A stretch of 64,000 bases of DNA. Origin: Terrimonas sp. GTDB lineage: Bacteria > Bacteroidota > Bacteroidia > Chitinophagales > Chitinophagaceae. Position 1 is the first letter of the stretch, and the number at the start of each line of letters is the position of its first letter. Positions 7,383 to 16,454 of the stretch are shown here, piece by piece. The position numbers were made by a program, and so were the translations under genes. The notes under the pieces are model-generated. The model was not told the origin of the DNA. It saw only the letters and a program-made list of their open reading frames with translations, and did no database searches. Location: positions 21,761 through 85,760 of the forward strand of contig NZ_QCZJ01000024.1 of NCBI RefSeq assembly GCF_003075435.1, written 5' to 3'.

Positions 7383-9752
7383 ATGAAGAAAAAAGCATCT
7401 CTGCTCTTGTGTTTTTCTATTCTTGCTGCTGTTCTCCAGGCACAAAGCGACAAAGGAAATATTGAAGGTCATATCATCACTTCTGATGGAGGGCCGGCTT
7501 CTTATGTTAGCGTATTACTTAAAGGGGATAAAAAGGCAGTAATTACGGATAATGAAGGAAAGTTTGTACTTACCGGAATTAAGCCCGGCAGCTATACGCT
7601 TCTGGCAACACTGGTGGGCTACAATCCTGTTGAAAGGCTGGTAGAAGTGGAAGCTGGTAAAACGGCTCACATATCGCTGCAGATAAATGCTTCTGAGCGG
7701 GAGTTAAAAGAAGTGATTGTAAATGCAAACCGAAAGTCATATATAGCTGAAAAACCTTCTGCTTCGCTGCGTTTAAATGCCCCGCTCATTGAAGTACCAC
7801 AGAATATTACTATTGCAACCAAGCAATCACTGCGCGATATGGGACTGCTTTCCAAAACAGAAATTTTCCGTTTGTCGAGCGGTATTACAAGAAGCTATGG
7901 AGGCAGCATGGATATGACTGTACAGATAAGGGGAACCAATGCAACTTATGGCACATACAGAAACGGGATCGGTGGACCCATCTGGTGGAACGCCCAGGAG
8001 GATGCATCGATGATTGAAAGGCTTGAATTTGTAAAGGGTCCTGCAGGATTTATGCTTGCAAATGCAGAGCCCGGAGGATTGATCAACACCGTAACAAAGC
8101 AACCTACACACCAGCAAATTGCGGAAATCGGTTTTGGGGTAGGTAGCTGGAACATGATGCGTACCAATATTGATTTGGGTGGTGAATTTAAAAAGGAGGG
8201 AAAACTAACCTACAGGCTAAACGCCGGTGTGCAAAAGAATAATGAGTTTTACCAGTTTGGCAGGTTCAACCGCTTTTTTGTTGCCCCGGTTTTAAAATAC
8301 GAATTCAGCGAAAATACCAGTCTTACAGTTGAACATAATTATGTAAAAGCAAAGGCGCGGGAAAATACACATTCTATGATGTCTGTTAATGGTGACCTGT
8401 GGGCTGTACCAATAAATATTGCCATTAACGATCCCAATAACCCGATGTGGGGAGCGGCTGATATTTACAACCGCGTTTACCTGCAACACAGGTTTAATGA
8501 CAACTGGACGATGAATGCACAGGCTGCTCATATGACTACTTCATGGGGAGGCACTACGTTATATCTTGAGGGATTATCACCTAATAAAGATTCGCTATAT
8601 CGTTACCTGGCGCAAAATGACTGGTGGGGGCGGTTATCAAACGTTCAACTCTTTATTGACGGTAAATTCAATACAGGTAAAAAGATTGAGCATAAAGTAC
8701 TACTGGGTATTGATTATGGTGATGGGGCAGAAGGCAGCACCTATGGTGATCATTGGGGAGAACCGGAAAACCGGTATCCTTTATCAATTACATCTCCTGC
8801 TTATTATTTGCCAAAAGACACATTGGTTTTTGAAGGAGATAAATATTCCTGGCTTACCAGCAACACATGGCAGGCTGTTTACGTACAGGATCACATTAAA
8901 ATGTTTGATAAGCTAATTGTTACGCTTGCCGGAAGATTTACGCAGCTTACTACAGGGCAGGATTGGAATACTCCCGATGACCCTGCTTACGAGGTAACGG
9001 ATAATAAATTCACGCCAAGGCTTGGGCTAACATATATGTTCACTCCAAACATTTCTGCATACGCTTTGCATGATGAAAGTTTTCTTTCACAAAGGGGTGC
9101 CATATTCGGAGGCGGAAGATTACCACCCTTAACCGGCCGGAATAATGAACTTGGGGTGAAAGCTTTGTTCTTTAATAAACTGCTTTCCGTAACAGCATCG
9201 GTATATGATATTATAAAGAATAATGTTGGAACCAGTGATCCCATACACCCGGGCTTTTATTTAAAAACAGGGCAGATCAGGAGCAGGGGAGTAGATGTTG
9301 ATATTGCGGGCAAGGTGAATGATAATTTATACATCAATGCCAATTATTCATACGTAGATGCTAAAATTACAAAGGATGAAGACAAAACGCTGATAGGAAT
9401 GGTAAACAACGGAACAGCCAAAAATCTTGCTAACGTATGGCTTAAATACCAGGTGAATGATGGTGCATTAAAAGGACTTGGCTTTGGTGGAGGGATGCAG
9501 TATACGGATAAACGAAGTGGAACCTGGCCGGGTTACAGCACAACCGATGGTAATAAATATTTGCCGGCATACAGCGTATTCGATGCAACTGTTTCTTATA
9601 CACTCGGCAGGTTTAATATTGCACTAAATGTATACAATTTGGCAAACAGGAAATATGCAACCAGCGGTTCATGGCAGCCTGATATACAGGAGTGGTATTT
9701 TGATATAGAGCCGCCCCGTAATTTCCGGTTAATGACCACTGTTAGATTATAG
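7383..9752 (+). CDS. TonB-dependent outer-membrane receptor, siderophore type
   Basis: This 789-residue protein has a signal peptide (cleavage near LQAQS), a carboxypeptidase-regulatory-like domain (about 25-105: NIEGHIITSDGGPASYVSVLLKG), a TonB-box-like stretch (ELKEVIVNA, about 108-116), a plug domain (about 130-240, with PQNITIATKQSLRDMG and the RIxFVKGPAGFMLANAEPGGLINTVTK plug end) and a beta-barrel to the final aromatic RNFRLMTTVRL strand. The plug most resembles FhuA/FecA-like siderophore receptors. It imports a ligand across the outer membrane with TonB-ExbB-ExbD energy. No siderophore synthesis or periplasmic binding protein gene is adjacent, so the ligand is unknown. Confidence 0.85.
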   Translation: MKKKASLLLCFSILAAVLQAQSDKGNIEGHIITSDGGPASYVSVLLKGDKKAVITDNEGKFVLTGIKPGSYTLLATLVGYNPVERLVEVEAGKTAHISLQINASERELKEVIVNANRKSYIAEKPSASLRLNAPLIEVPQNITIATKQSLRDMGLLSKTEIFRLSSGITRSYGGSMDMTVQIRGTNATYGTYRNGIGGPIWWNAQEDASMIERLEFVKGPAGFMLANAEPGGLINTVTKQPTHQQIAEIGFGVGSWNMMRTNIDLGGEFKKEGKLTYRLNAGVQKNNEFYQFGRFNRFFVAPVLKYEFSENTSLTVEHNYVKAKARENTHSMMSVNGDLWAVPINIAINDPNNPMWGAADIYNRVYLQHRFNDNWTMNAQAAHMTTSWGGTTLYLEGLSPNKDSLYRYLAQNDWWGRLSNVQLFIDGKFNTGKKIEHKVLLGIDYGDGAEGSTYGDHWGEPENRYPLSITSPAYYLPKDTLVFEGDKYSWLTSNTWQAVYVQDHIKMFDKLIVTLAGRFTQLTTGQDWNTPDDPAYEVTDNKFTPRLGLTYMFTPNISAYALHDESFLSQRGAIFGGGRLPPLTGRNNELGVKALFFNKLLSVTASVYDIIKNNVGTSDPIHPGFYLKTGQIRSRGVDVDIAGKVNDNLYINANYSYVDAKITKDEDKTLIGMVNNGTAKNLANVWLKYQVNDGALKGLGFGGGMQYTDKRSGTWPGYSTTDGNKYLPAYSVFDATVSYTLGRFNIALNVYNLANRKYATSGSWQPDIQEWYFDIEPPRNFRLMTTVRL

Positions 9753-9782
9753 CAATACTGATTGTTATCCGGGCTTATTACA

Positions 9783-9818
9783 AAAATGCCGCGTGTCGTT
9801 ATTGATACCCGGCATTTT
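9783..9818. terminator. Bidirectional terminator between receptor and META lipoprotein genes
   Basis: AAAATGCCG at 9783-9791 pairs with CGGCATTTT at 9810-9818, giving a stem with A-rich and T-rich flanks on both strands. It sits between two convergent genes and would serve both. Confidence 0.75.
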
Positions 9819-9844
9819 AATTGATCATCATCTGTGAAGTTCTT

Positions 9845-10615
9845 TTATCTCAAATACACAGCCTGGAATTTGGCCAGCGGAGCCATACGAGCCTTTGTTA
9901 CGCTGAGCGTATCACCACTGATCATGTAAGTATCAATTTTATTTAAAACCTGGTGAAGCATTGTTTCGGTTTCCATACCATTCATACAGGCCATTCTTGT
10001 GCTGATAGCCTGTGAGAGCTTTATTTTTCCATTGCCTGGTAAAGTATAGGTGCCTGAAAAATTATTACAGCTTCCATTGCCCAAAAAGCGGTTGTCGAAA
10101 GATTTAAAAATGATATGAGGTTCTTTGTTTAGTTTGGTAGTATCAAGTGCTTTTCCATTGAGCTCAATCAGTTTCCAGTATTTTTCAAGTAAAGGATCAG
10201 AAAGCTTTTTAAATGATATGGCGGTAGTAGCTCCGCTGGGATCAAGCGGCGCTATGCTGCCTTCCCGTACCTGGTATTTTGCATTATCGATAGTAATGGT
10301 ATTGCCATCTGCACCCCAGTTAATATTTCCTTTTGTTTCTGTTGGTTTCCCGTTTCCTTTAATGGTGGTTTCAGTACTGTAGGTATTGTTACTGTTTAGT
10401 TGTATAACTGTTTGGGCACTGTCGTTGCCTGAAAGCACTATGCCGGTGTATACTCCGTTCCAGTCGAGAGAGTTCCTGGAATTATGGGTAGTATCTGCCG
10501 GAGCACTTACACCTGACGGAGCTGTTGCAGCATCATCTGCTGTTTTATTATTGCTGTTATTATTGCATGAAGCCATTAATATAACCAGAACTATAAGGGA
10601 GATATTTTTTTTCAT
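9845..10615 (-). CDS. NlpE-like / META domain lipoprotein
   Basis: This 256-residue lipoprotein has a lipobox LMASC with the acylated cysteine at residue 17. A copper-resistance NlpE N-terminal-like domain (about 50-135, starting SLDWNGVYTGIV) is followed by a META domain (about 140-256, with KYWKLIELNGK, GNGSCNNFSGTY and TRMACMNGMETE). META/HslJ-type domains occur in envelope-stress lipoproteins and NlpE signals surface or copper stress in E. coli. Here the fusion suggests an envelope stress or quality-control role. It stands alone, convergent with the receptor gene. Confidence 0.8.
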   Translation of the reverse strand: MKKNISLIVLVILMASCNNNSNNKTADDAATAPSGVSAPADTTHNSRNSLDWNGVYTGIVLSGNDSAQTVIQLNSNNTYSTETTIKGNGKPTETKGNINWGADGNTITIDNAKYQVREGSIAPLDPSGATTAISFKKLSDPLLEKYWKLIELNGKALDTTKLNKEPHIIFKSFDNRFLGNGSCNNFSGTYTLPGNGKIKLSQAISTRMACMNGMETETMLHQVLNKIDTYMISGDTLSVTKARMAPLAKFQAVYLR

Positions 10616-10829
10616 TGTATTGCTTTTTAAGATTTACAAAGGTTTATTTATAGCTAAACAGAACGTATAAATAAAGTTACATGCTTCTTTTTTGATATTT
10701 TCGGTTATGCCCTGGTGCAGGTAAACGTTAGGGCACGGATGGTTATAACAAGTTAAGCACTGTTGCGTAAAAAACCAGCAGGAATTTTAATAGTGATAAA
10801 ACTCACCACTACCTGTATGATATTATCCA

Positions 10830-10837
10830 TACTTTTG
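10830..10837 (+). promoter_or_regulatory. -7 promoter box (TACTTTTG) of the phnA gene
   Basis: An exact TAnnTTTG match lies 19 bp before the ATG at 10857. A -33 element is not obvious. Confidence 0.45.
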
Positions 10838-10856
10838 CGCATTTCAAAAAAACAAC

Positions 10857-11414
10857 ATGAGTATAAGCAAAACATTAGATGAACGTTGCCAGGGAACTTG
10901 TGAACTATGCAATAATGCTCCGGCAACTGCGGAATATACAGTGAGCCCCAGGAAGGATGACGCTATAGTGAACCAGGTGGCCTTATGCGATACCTGCTTA
11001 ACAGCAATAGATACGAAAGGCAATGGGGCATACTGGAGTTTTCTTGAAGGCAGTATATGGAACCCTGAGCCGTCAATACAGGCGCTGAGTTACCGGATAC
11101 TGCAGTCTTACAAAGATGAGGATTGGGCCAATGATATCATCAGCTCTGTTGAACTGGATGAAAATACTGTTCAATGGGCGATGAGTGCTTTTGAAGTTGC
11201 TGATGTGCATAAGGATGTTTTTGGAAATATACTGGAGAACGGAGATAATGTTGTGCTTACCCAGGCGCTCGATGTAAAGGGCACAAGCTTTTCTGCTCCT
11301 AAAGGCACGGTTGTTAAAAAAATACGGCTTGTGCAGGATAATACCGGGCAGATAGAAGGAAAGATCAATGATCAAACCATTGTGATCCTTACCAAATATG
11401 TGAAGAAAGGATAG
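10857..11414 (+). CDS. phnA: PhnA domain zinc-ribbon protein
   Basis: This 185-residue protein starts with a zinc-ribbon (Cys 11, 15, 18 and Cys 44, 47). The C-terminal region (about 125-185) is an SH3-like PhnA fold with the DVFGNILENGDNVVLTQALDVKG motif. The name comes from linkage to phosphonate genes in E. coli, but most PhnA proteins are not needed for C-P lyase and their activity is unclear. No phosphonate lyase genes are nearby; phnW lies 19 kb away and is unrelated in sequence. Confidence 0.85.
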   Translation: MSISKTLDERCQGTCELCNNAPATAEYTVSPRKDDAIVNQVALCDTCLTAIDTKGNGAYWSFLEGSIWNPEPSIQALSYRILQSYKDEDWANDIISSVELDENTVQWAMSAFEVADVHKDVFGNILENGDNVVLTQALDVKGTSFSAPKGTVVKKIRLVQDNTGQIEGKINDQTIVILTKYVKKG

Positions 11415-11453
11415 CTGGTGTCGTCAACCAAAGAATGTTGGTACGTTGTCGAT

Positions 11454-11502
11454 AAACGTGAGAGGTGAGATAAACTTTCACGCCTTACATTTCACGTTTG
11501 AC
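11454..11502. repeat. Heptamer array, 7 units, dyad form
   Basis: Units in strict 7-bp register: AAACGTG, AGAGGTG, AGATAAA, CTTTCAC, GCCTTAC, ATTTCAC, GTTTGAC. The GTG-rich left half is complementary to the CAC-rich right half. It lies between the convergent stop codons at 11414 and 11509. Confidence 0.7.
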
Positions 11503-11508
11503 ATAACA

Positions 11509-12444
11509 CTACTGTAATGTTTCCTTTGCAAATTCCATTGTCTGGCGTATTCCATCTTTAAAAGAAGTAGGTGTAAACCGGAATGCTTTGTTGAATTTTT
11601 CGCTGCTGAAAAAATAATCCTGGTTATTCTGATACTGCATTTCTACCAGTTCTTTTATCTGCGTTGAAAAAAGCCCGATAACAGCCATCAGGAAGGGTCG
11701 CAATACCATATAAGAAGGTTTGCGTTTTGCTATCTGCGCAGCCAATTCAATGATTTGTTTACCGGTAAGCCGTTCGGCGGTAGTAGGTAAATGCCATACC
11801 TGGTTATACGCGCTTTCTGTATTGCCTAATATTGCTGTAGCTTTTGCAGCATCAGGTGTATAAGTGGCGCTGTGAATTTTATGCGCGTTTGATTGCCAGT
11901 TGGCGGTTTTTCCTTTTATATAGTTATTGATGACCAGGATATTCAGAATGCCATTTTTTGCGCCCGGCCCGTAAAAATCTGCGCTGCGGGCAATAATAGC
12001 TTTCAGTCCTTTTTCAGCCATTGCTTTATTAATCATTTGCACCAACTGCGCTCTCACCTTTCCTTTTTTTGAAGGGGGATTGATGGGGCTTTGCTCCGTC
12101 ATACCGGGAATAGCAGTTTTGTCGTACATGTATACATTGTCAAAAAACACCAGCCTGCAATGATGTTTGATACAGGCTTCAATAACATTTTGCATAATAA
12201 CAGGCCATTGCTTTTGCCATACGTTTAAGTCGTACTTTAAGCCTACGGTGAGGTAAGCTACTTCCGAACCTTTTATCGCGGCATCTGTTTCACCGGCATT
12301 AAGCAGGTTAGTGGCATATAGTTCATCATCTCCATTTACCTGTTGCGGGTTACGCGCTACCAACCTTATTTTGTTAGTGTATTGTTTTAGTTCTTTTGCT
12401 AAAAGATTACCTATATCACCGCCCGAACCTAAAATAGTTTGCAT
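11509..12444 (-). CDS. NAD(P)-binding epimerase/dehydratase-like protein
   Basis: This 311-residue protein begins with a Rossmann signature GSGGDIGNLLAKEL at residues 6-19, followed by a sugar-epimerase-like core (NVYMYDKTAIPGMTEQSPINPPSKKG and a Y-G-P-G motif in DFYGPGAKNG). The canonical Y-x-x-x-K active-site pair is not clear, which fits atypical SDR proteins that bind NADPH or regulate. It lies 59 bp downstream of a Crp/Fnr-type regulator on the same strand and is probably its co-transcribed target. The reaction is unknown. Confidence 0.75.
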   Translation of the reverse strand: MQTILGSGGDIGNLLAKELKQYTNKIRLVARNPQQVNGDDELYATNLLNAGETDAAIKGSEVAYLTVGLKYDLNVWQKQWPVIMQNVIEACIKHHCRLVFFDNVYMYDKTAIPGMTEQSPINPPSKKGKVRAQLVQMINKAMAEKGLKAIIARSADFYGPGAKNGILNILVINNYIKGKTANWQSNAHKIHSATYTPDAAKATAILGNTESAYNQVWHLPTTAERLTGKQIIELAAQIAKRKPSYMVLRPFLMAVIGLFSTQIKELVEMQYQNNQDYFFSSEKFNKAFRFTPTSFKDGIRQTMEFAKETLQ

Positions 12445-12503
12445 ATACTGTGTTTTGTTTACGCAAAGCTATGATGGAGGGATATTGTAAACGATGATCC
12501 GGG

Positions 12504-13094
12504 TTAAGATTTTTGATGTTCCATGAGGCGTTTACGTATACGGCTTAAGCTTTCCGGTGCGATACCAAGAAACTGGGCTATATAGCGTTGGGGAACTCTC
12601 TGCAGTATTTCAGGTTTGTTGTGCACCAGTTCTGCAAATTGTTTTTCCGGCGAAAGGGAAAGCAATGATTTTGTACGACGGATGTTTTCTGTAGCAACAT
12701 TTTCAACTACTATCCTGAAAAACTCCGCGGCAGAAGGAGAGGCTTTAATGATTTGTACCAGGTTAATGCAGGTAATGACCAGGCAGGTTGTATGTTCAAG
12801 CGCAACTATACTGGATGCAGTCCGGGATTGACGCGAAAAACTTTCAAGGTCAGTAAGAAATTCATTCTCAAAAGCAAAATTGCAGGTTCTTTCATGCCCC
12901 TCTTCTGTAACGATATATTGTCGTAATGCGCCTTTGATAATAAAGAATACTTCGTGCGCAACTTTACCTTCTTCAAGCAGCATAGCATTACGCCTGTATT
13001 GCTTTTCTTCGAAAAAAGAAAGAAAACCGGCAGCTTCATCATCAGGGAAATCAGTATGGCTTTTAATGGCAGCTATAAGCGGGTGGTGCGTCAT
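12504..13094 (-). CDS. Crp/Fnr-family transcription regulator
   Basis: This 196-residue protein has a cyclic-nucleotide-binding beta-barrel (about 15-125, KQYRRNAMLLEEGKVAHEVFFIIKGALR) and a C-terminal winged helix-turn-helix (RYIAQFLGIAPESLSRIRKRL, about 168-188). It has no Fe-S cysteine cluster like Fnr. The downstream Rossmann protein is the likely target or partner. On the minus strand a TACCTTTA box just upstream of the start resembles a -7 element. Confidence 0.85.
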   Translation of the reverse strand: MTHHPLIAAIKSHTDFPDDEAAGFLSFFEEKQYRRNAMLLEEGKVAHEVFFIIKGALRQYIVTEEGHERTCNFAFENEFLTDLESFSRQSRTASSIVALEHTTCLVITCINLVQIIKASPSAAEFFRIVVENVATENIRRTKSLLSLSPEKQFAELVHNKPEILQRVPQRYIAQFLGIAPESLSRIRKRLMEHQKS

Positions 13095-13152
13095 CTTGTA
13101 AAGGTAAGCAGCGCCGGCTAATACAGGAAAACAGTGTTTTGCTGATTGCCAT

Positions 13153-13548
13153 TTAATTAGCGCTAACCGAAGCTACGGCAGATGCTCCTAATTTTTTAGC
13201 AGTTTGTAATACCTTATATACATCACCCCAATGCCCGGCAGTGTCTGCATTTACAACAACAGAAGGTTTATCCGTTTCCCGGGCAAGAACTACTTTTAAT
13301 TCTTTTTCAAGATCATCAAGTGATATTTTTTTCTGACCTATATATGCCTGGTTATTTTTATCTATAGATATCACTACGGTTTGTTTTGCTTTAGTATCAC
13401 TTTTCCCTTTTGGCGCAGAAACCTTAATTACATTGGGGTTGGCCAGGGTGGAAACAATAAGAAAAAACAGCAATAATATAAACAAGATATCATTTAATGC
13501 ACCCGTATGCACTTCCGCATGATCTCTTAGTTTTTTTCTTAAGTTCAT
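13153..13548 (-). CDS. exbD: ExbD/TolR-type biopolymer transport protein
   Basis: This 131-residue protein has a short N-terminus with the conserved acidic position just before the membrane segment (GALNDILFILLLFFLIVS, about 17-35) and a periplasmic alpha/beta domain (about 60-131: VVISIDKNNQAYIGQKKI and VVNADTAGHWGDVYKVLQTAKKLG). It forms the proton channel with ExbB, encoded 44 bp upstream, to energise TonB or Tol. No second ExbD paralogue follows, although Bacteroidota often have two. Confidence 0.9.
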   Translation of the reverse strand: MNLRKKLRDHAEVHTGALNDILFILLLFFLIVSTLANPNVIKVSAPKGKSDTKAKQTVVISIDKNNQAYIGQKKISLDDLEKELKVVLARETDKPSVVVNADTAGHWGDVYKVLQTAKKLGASAVASVSAN

Positions 13549-13592
13549 TTGTTAAACCGTTTCTGTTTAAAAGAGTATATATAAAACTGATA

Positions 13593-14294
13593 TTATCTTG
13601 TTGGCTCCTGAAGCACGTCAATAAATTCAGCGCTGGCTGCTTCCATCTTATTTACATTTTTATCAATCTGCGCGTTCAGGTAATTGTATCCAACATATGC
13701 CAGCAAGCCAATAATCAAACCACTTGCCGAGGTTACCATTTTTGTATAGATACCGCCGGCAATTGTGCTGAGCGTGTATTCGCCTGTTGAAGATATTCCA
13801 TAAAATAATTGAACCATCCCCACAATTGTACCCAGAAACCCAAACATGGGAGCAATACCGGCAATAAGCGATAACACGGAAATATTCTTTTCCATCTTGT
13901 AAATCTCAAGCTTGCCAACATTTTCCATGCTTTTTTCAATAGCTTCAATAGGTTTTCCTATGCGCTGCAAGCCTTTGTCAATCATTCTTGCAACCGGGTT
14001 AAAAGTGTTTTTAGCAAGTGATCTTGCCGCAGTAACATTACCGTTTACTACATGATCCCTGATGATGCTCATAAAGTTAGCGTCAATTTTTCCGGCATTG
14101 CGTATCGCAATTAATCTCTCAAAAAAGAAGAAAATAGCAATAACCAGTAACAGTGCAAGCGGCACCATTATCCATCCCCCGGATAATAATAGATCCCAAA
14201 GACTGATTTTAGTTCCTGGCTCAGGAATACCGTGTTGCGCAGCAACCACTTTGTTTATTGAATCTGTAGCAACCTGCAAGAAAAACAATTTCAT
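13593..14294 (-). CDS. exbB: ExbB/TolQ/MotA-type proton channel protein
   Basis: This 233-residue protein has three membrane segments (about 35-57, 140-162 and 185-207). The hallmark region of the family is GIAPMFGFLGTIVGMVQLFYGIS in the second segment, followed by TSASGLIIGLLAYVGYNYLNAQIDK. It is the first gene of the exbB-exbD pair. The TonB-like transducer at 3060 and the receptor at 7383 are probable users of this motor. Confidence 0.92.
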   Translation of the reverse strand: MKLFFLQVATDSINKVVAAQHGIPEPGTKISLWDLLLSGGWIMVPLALLLVIAIFFFFERLIAIRNAGKIDANFMSIIRDHVVNGNVTAARSLAKNTFNPVARMIDKGLQRIGKPIEAIEKSMENVGKLEIYKMEKNISVLSLIAGIAPMFGFLGTIVGMVQLFYGISSTGEYTLSTIAGGIYTKMVTSASGLIIGLLAYVGYNYLNAQIDKNVNKMEAASAEFIDVLQEPTR

Positions 14295-14320
14295 ATTTTG
14301 CTTTTATTTTTTGAATTGGA

Positions 14321-14328
14321 CAAAAGTA
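14321..14328 (-). promoter_or_regulatory. -7 promoter box (TACTTTTG on the minus strand) of exbB
   Basis: The plus strand reads CAAAAGTA, an exact reverse match to TAnnTTTG, 26 bp before the exbB start codon. Confidence 0.5.
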
Positions 14329-14497
14329 ATGACTATTAAACAACTTTTGTTAATCGCCTGCCGAACGTGAAAATAGTGTGATTATTTTTTTGTATTGTTC
14401 GAACGGTATTCTATTAACATTTTATATAGAAAGTGGGCAATGCATAAAGTTCATTACGCTATGAACTGTTAAATTTTTAAAGAGAGATGGCAATGGG

Positions 14498-15256
14498 CTA
14501 AATCCTGACCTCCACAGCTTTTTCTTTTAGAAAAGCCTTAAGATCAGGAATATCAATTTCCTTAAAATGAAATATGCTTGCTGCTAAAGCCGCATCAGCT
14601 TTGCCTTCTTCAAAAACCGTTACAAAATGCTCCATTGTGCCGCCGCCGCCGCTGGCTATAACGGGAACAGGCAATTGCCCGGAAAGATCTCTTGTAATAT
14701 CCAAAGCAAAGCCCTGCTTTGTTCCGTCATGATTCATAGACGTGAGCAGTATTTCCCCTGCACCAAGATCAACCGCCTGTCTTGCCCAATCTGTACACTT
14801 TGTATCTGTTTTTGTTCTGCCGCCATTAAGGTATACATACCATTCACCATCCGCTTCTTTTTTAGTATCAATTGCTAATACCACACACTGACTGCCAAAT
14901 TCTTTTGCCAGTTGGTTGATAAGCTGAGGATTCTTGTATGCGGCAGTGTTTACGGATATTTTATCTGCGCCATTCTGCAATAATATGCTTACATCCTGCA
15001 CACTGCTGATACCACCACCAACTGTAAAGGGAATATTAATATGATGAGATATACGGTTTGCCAGTTCGCTTAATGTTTTCCTTTTTTCTACAGTAGCGGT
15101 AATATCCAGGAAAACCAGCTCATCAGCACCCTGTTTGGCATACAATGCTCCCAACTCAACAGGATCTCCCGCATCGCGCAGGTTTACAAAGTTGGTACCT
15201 TTCACAGTTCTCCCGTCTTTTATATCCAGGCAGGGAATGATGCGTTTTGTTAACAT
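14498..15256 (-). CDS. hisF: Imidazole glycerol phosphate synthase cyclase subunit
   Basis: This 252-residue TIM barrel is the usual HisF length. The N-terminal catalytic segment [16 protein letters not shown] includes Asp 11, and the second catalytic Asp lies in [10 protein letters not shown] (about residue 130). GGGI and ASGGGG phosphate-binding loops are present. It converts PRFAR plus ammonia from HisH into IGP and AICAR. It is the last gene of the hisH-hisA-hisF run, separated from hisA by a guest S23-like gene with heptamer arrays on both sides. The start codon touches the array at 15256-15283. Confidence 0.95.
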   Translation of the reverse strand: MLTKRIIPCLDIKDGRTVKGTNFVNLRDAGDPVELGALYAKQGADELVFLDITATVEKRKTLSELANRISHHINIPFTVGGGISSVQDVSILLQNGADKISVNTAAYKNPQLINQLAKEFGSQCVVLAIDTKKEADGEWYVYLNGGRTKTDTKCTDWARQAVDLGAGEILLTSMNHDGTKQGFALDITRDLSGQLPVPVIASGGGGTMEHFVTVFEEGKADAALAASIFHFKEIDIPDLKAFLKEKAVEVRI

Positions 15257-15283
15257 TTGAAATTTGAAATTTGAGGTTTAAAG
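15256..15283. repeat. Heptamer array between hisF and the S23-like gene
   Basis: Four units in strict register: TTTGAAA, TTTGAAA, TTTGAGG, TTTAAAG. The first base is part of the hisF start codon (on the opposite strand) and the last lies two bases from the stop codon of the S23-like gene. Confidence 0.7.
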
Positions 15284-15284
15284 A

Positions 15285-15683
15285 TCATTGCCGACTACGA
15301 AATTTCTGACCTTTTATCGGTGATTTGTTTAAATAATTCATAAATGCCGCAATTTTAGCAGAAAGTTGCTCATATTGAGAAACGGTTTCATCAAATTCTT
15401 TTTCAGATATGTATTGTTGATCAAAGGCTCTGTATAATTGTGAACGAACTTCACCACAAGAGCCTTTTGCAATTCCTAAAAAATTCAAAAATTCCAGCCT
15501 TGAAGACCGATCAAATCCTTCTGCAATATTGTCCATAACCGATCCTGCAGAAGATTTTATTTGTTCTTTGAATTTATACTCTCTTGAGAAAACTTCTTTC
15601 TGAGTGATCTGAAATATTTTTAAGGAAAGCATTCTCGATTGTTTCCAAATTTCCAGTTCTTCAAACTTTAAAATAGTAGGCAT
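15285..15683 (-). CDS. Four-helix-bundle (23S rRNA intervening-sequence, S23-like) protein
   Basis: This 132-residue protein contains the family signature: KFEELEIWKQSRMLSLKIF at the start, then YKFKEQIKSSAGSVMDNIAEGF and FLNFLGIAKGSCGEVRSQLYRA. These proteins form a pentameric four-helix bundle and were first found in intervening sequences of 23S rRNA. Many free-standing copies occur in Bacteroidota and their role is not known. The ATG at 15683 matches the family start; a longer in-frame extension to 15731 would read through the repeat array and is unlikely. The gene splits hisA from hisF and is bracketed by heptamer arrays, so it looks like an insertion. Confidence 0.85.
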   Translation of the reverse strand: MPTILKFEELEIWKQSRMLSLKIFQITQKEVFSREYKFKEQIKSSAGSVMDNIAEGFDRSSRLEFLNFLGIAKGSCGEVRSQLYRAFDQQYISEKEFDETVSQYEQLSAKIAAFMNYLNKSPIKGQKFRSRQ

Positions 15684-15704
15684 TTTATTATAAATTAGCA
15701 ACAG

Positions 15705-15739
15705 CCTAAAACTACAAACAATAAACCACAAACTATAAA
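15705..15739. repeat. Heptamer array between the S23-like gene and hisA
   Basis: Five units of the form CnnnAAA (CCTAAAA, CTACAAA, CAATAAA, CCACAAA, CTATAAA). They use the same words as the right halves of the arrays at 1633 and 21965. The last unit contains the hisA stop codon (15733-15735), so the array runs into the coding sequence. Confidence 0.75.
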
Positions 15740-16446
15740 CTCTTCAAATCTCCGATCTTTATTCTCCCCTCATAAATCGCTTTACCTACAATAACGCCTT
15801 TACAGCCGGCATCGCTGAGCATATGCAGGTCATCTATATTGCTTACGCCACCGCTTGCAATAAAATGCAGATCAGGAAATTTCTGAATGATGTTCTTATA
15901 TAATTCCGTTGAAGGACCTTCGAGTTTTCCATCCTTGCTCACATCAGTACAAAATAATTGCTTTACACCGTGATTAATATATTTTTCAATAAAATCGTAA
16001 ATCCATATATCAGTAGTTTCCAACCAGCCGGCAACCGCAATTTTTTCATCTTTTACGTCCGCGCCTAACAAAAATTTATCTGCTCCAAAAACAGTAAACC
16101 ATCTTACCAGTTCCTTTTCATCTTTAACCGCGATGCTACCAACGGTAGCCAGTGCCGCTCCTGAATTAAAAACAATATTTACATCCTCTTCTTTTTTTAT
16201 ACCTCCGCCAAAATCAATAACAAGAGCGGTTTTGCCGGCAATGGTTTCCAATACCTTCCAGTTTTTTACCTGCCCGGCTTTGGCCCCGTCAAGGTCTACA
16301 AGATGCAGGCGTTTTATACCGGCGTCTTCAAATTGCATCGCCACCTCAAGCGGACGTTCATTGTAAATTTTCTTTTGTGCATAGTCGCCCTGTGTTAAGC
16401 GTACGCATTTTCCCTCTATAATATCTATTGCAGGTATTATTTCCAT
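15733..16446 (-). CDS. hisA: ProFAR isomerase
   Basis: This 237-residue TIM barrel begins MEIIPAIDIIEGKCVRL with catalytic Asp 8. It has the second catalytic Asp in LLGADVKDEK and phosphate loops FGGGIKKEED and ASGGVSNIDD. It catalyses the Amadori isomerisation of ProFAR to PRFAR in histidine synthesis. It lies 8 bp downstream of hisH and is surely co-transcribed with it. Its stop codon lies inside a heptamer array. Confidence 0.95.
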   Translation of the reverse strand: MEIIPAIDIIEGKCVRLTQGDYAQKKIYNERPLEVAMQFEDAGIKRLHLVDLDGAKAGQVKNWKVLETIAGKTALVIDFGGGIKKEEDVNIVFNSGAALATVGSIAVKDEKELVRWFTVFGADKFLLGADVKDEKIAVAGWLETTDIWIYDFIEKYINHGVKQLFCTDVSKDGKLEGPSTELYKNIIQKFPDLHFIASGGVSNIDDLHMLSDAGCKGVIVGKAIYEGRIKIGDLKSL

Positions 16447-16454
16447 TTGTTGTT

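Noticed and set aside
15684..15731. Longer N-terminus for the S23-like protein
   Set aside because: The extra 16 codons would be encoded by the repeat array, and the family begins at the ATG at 15683.
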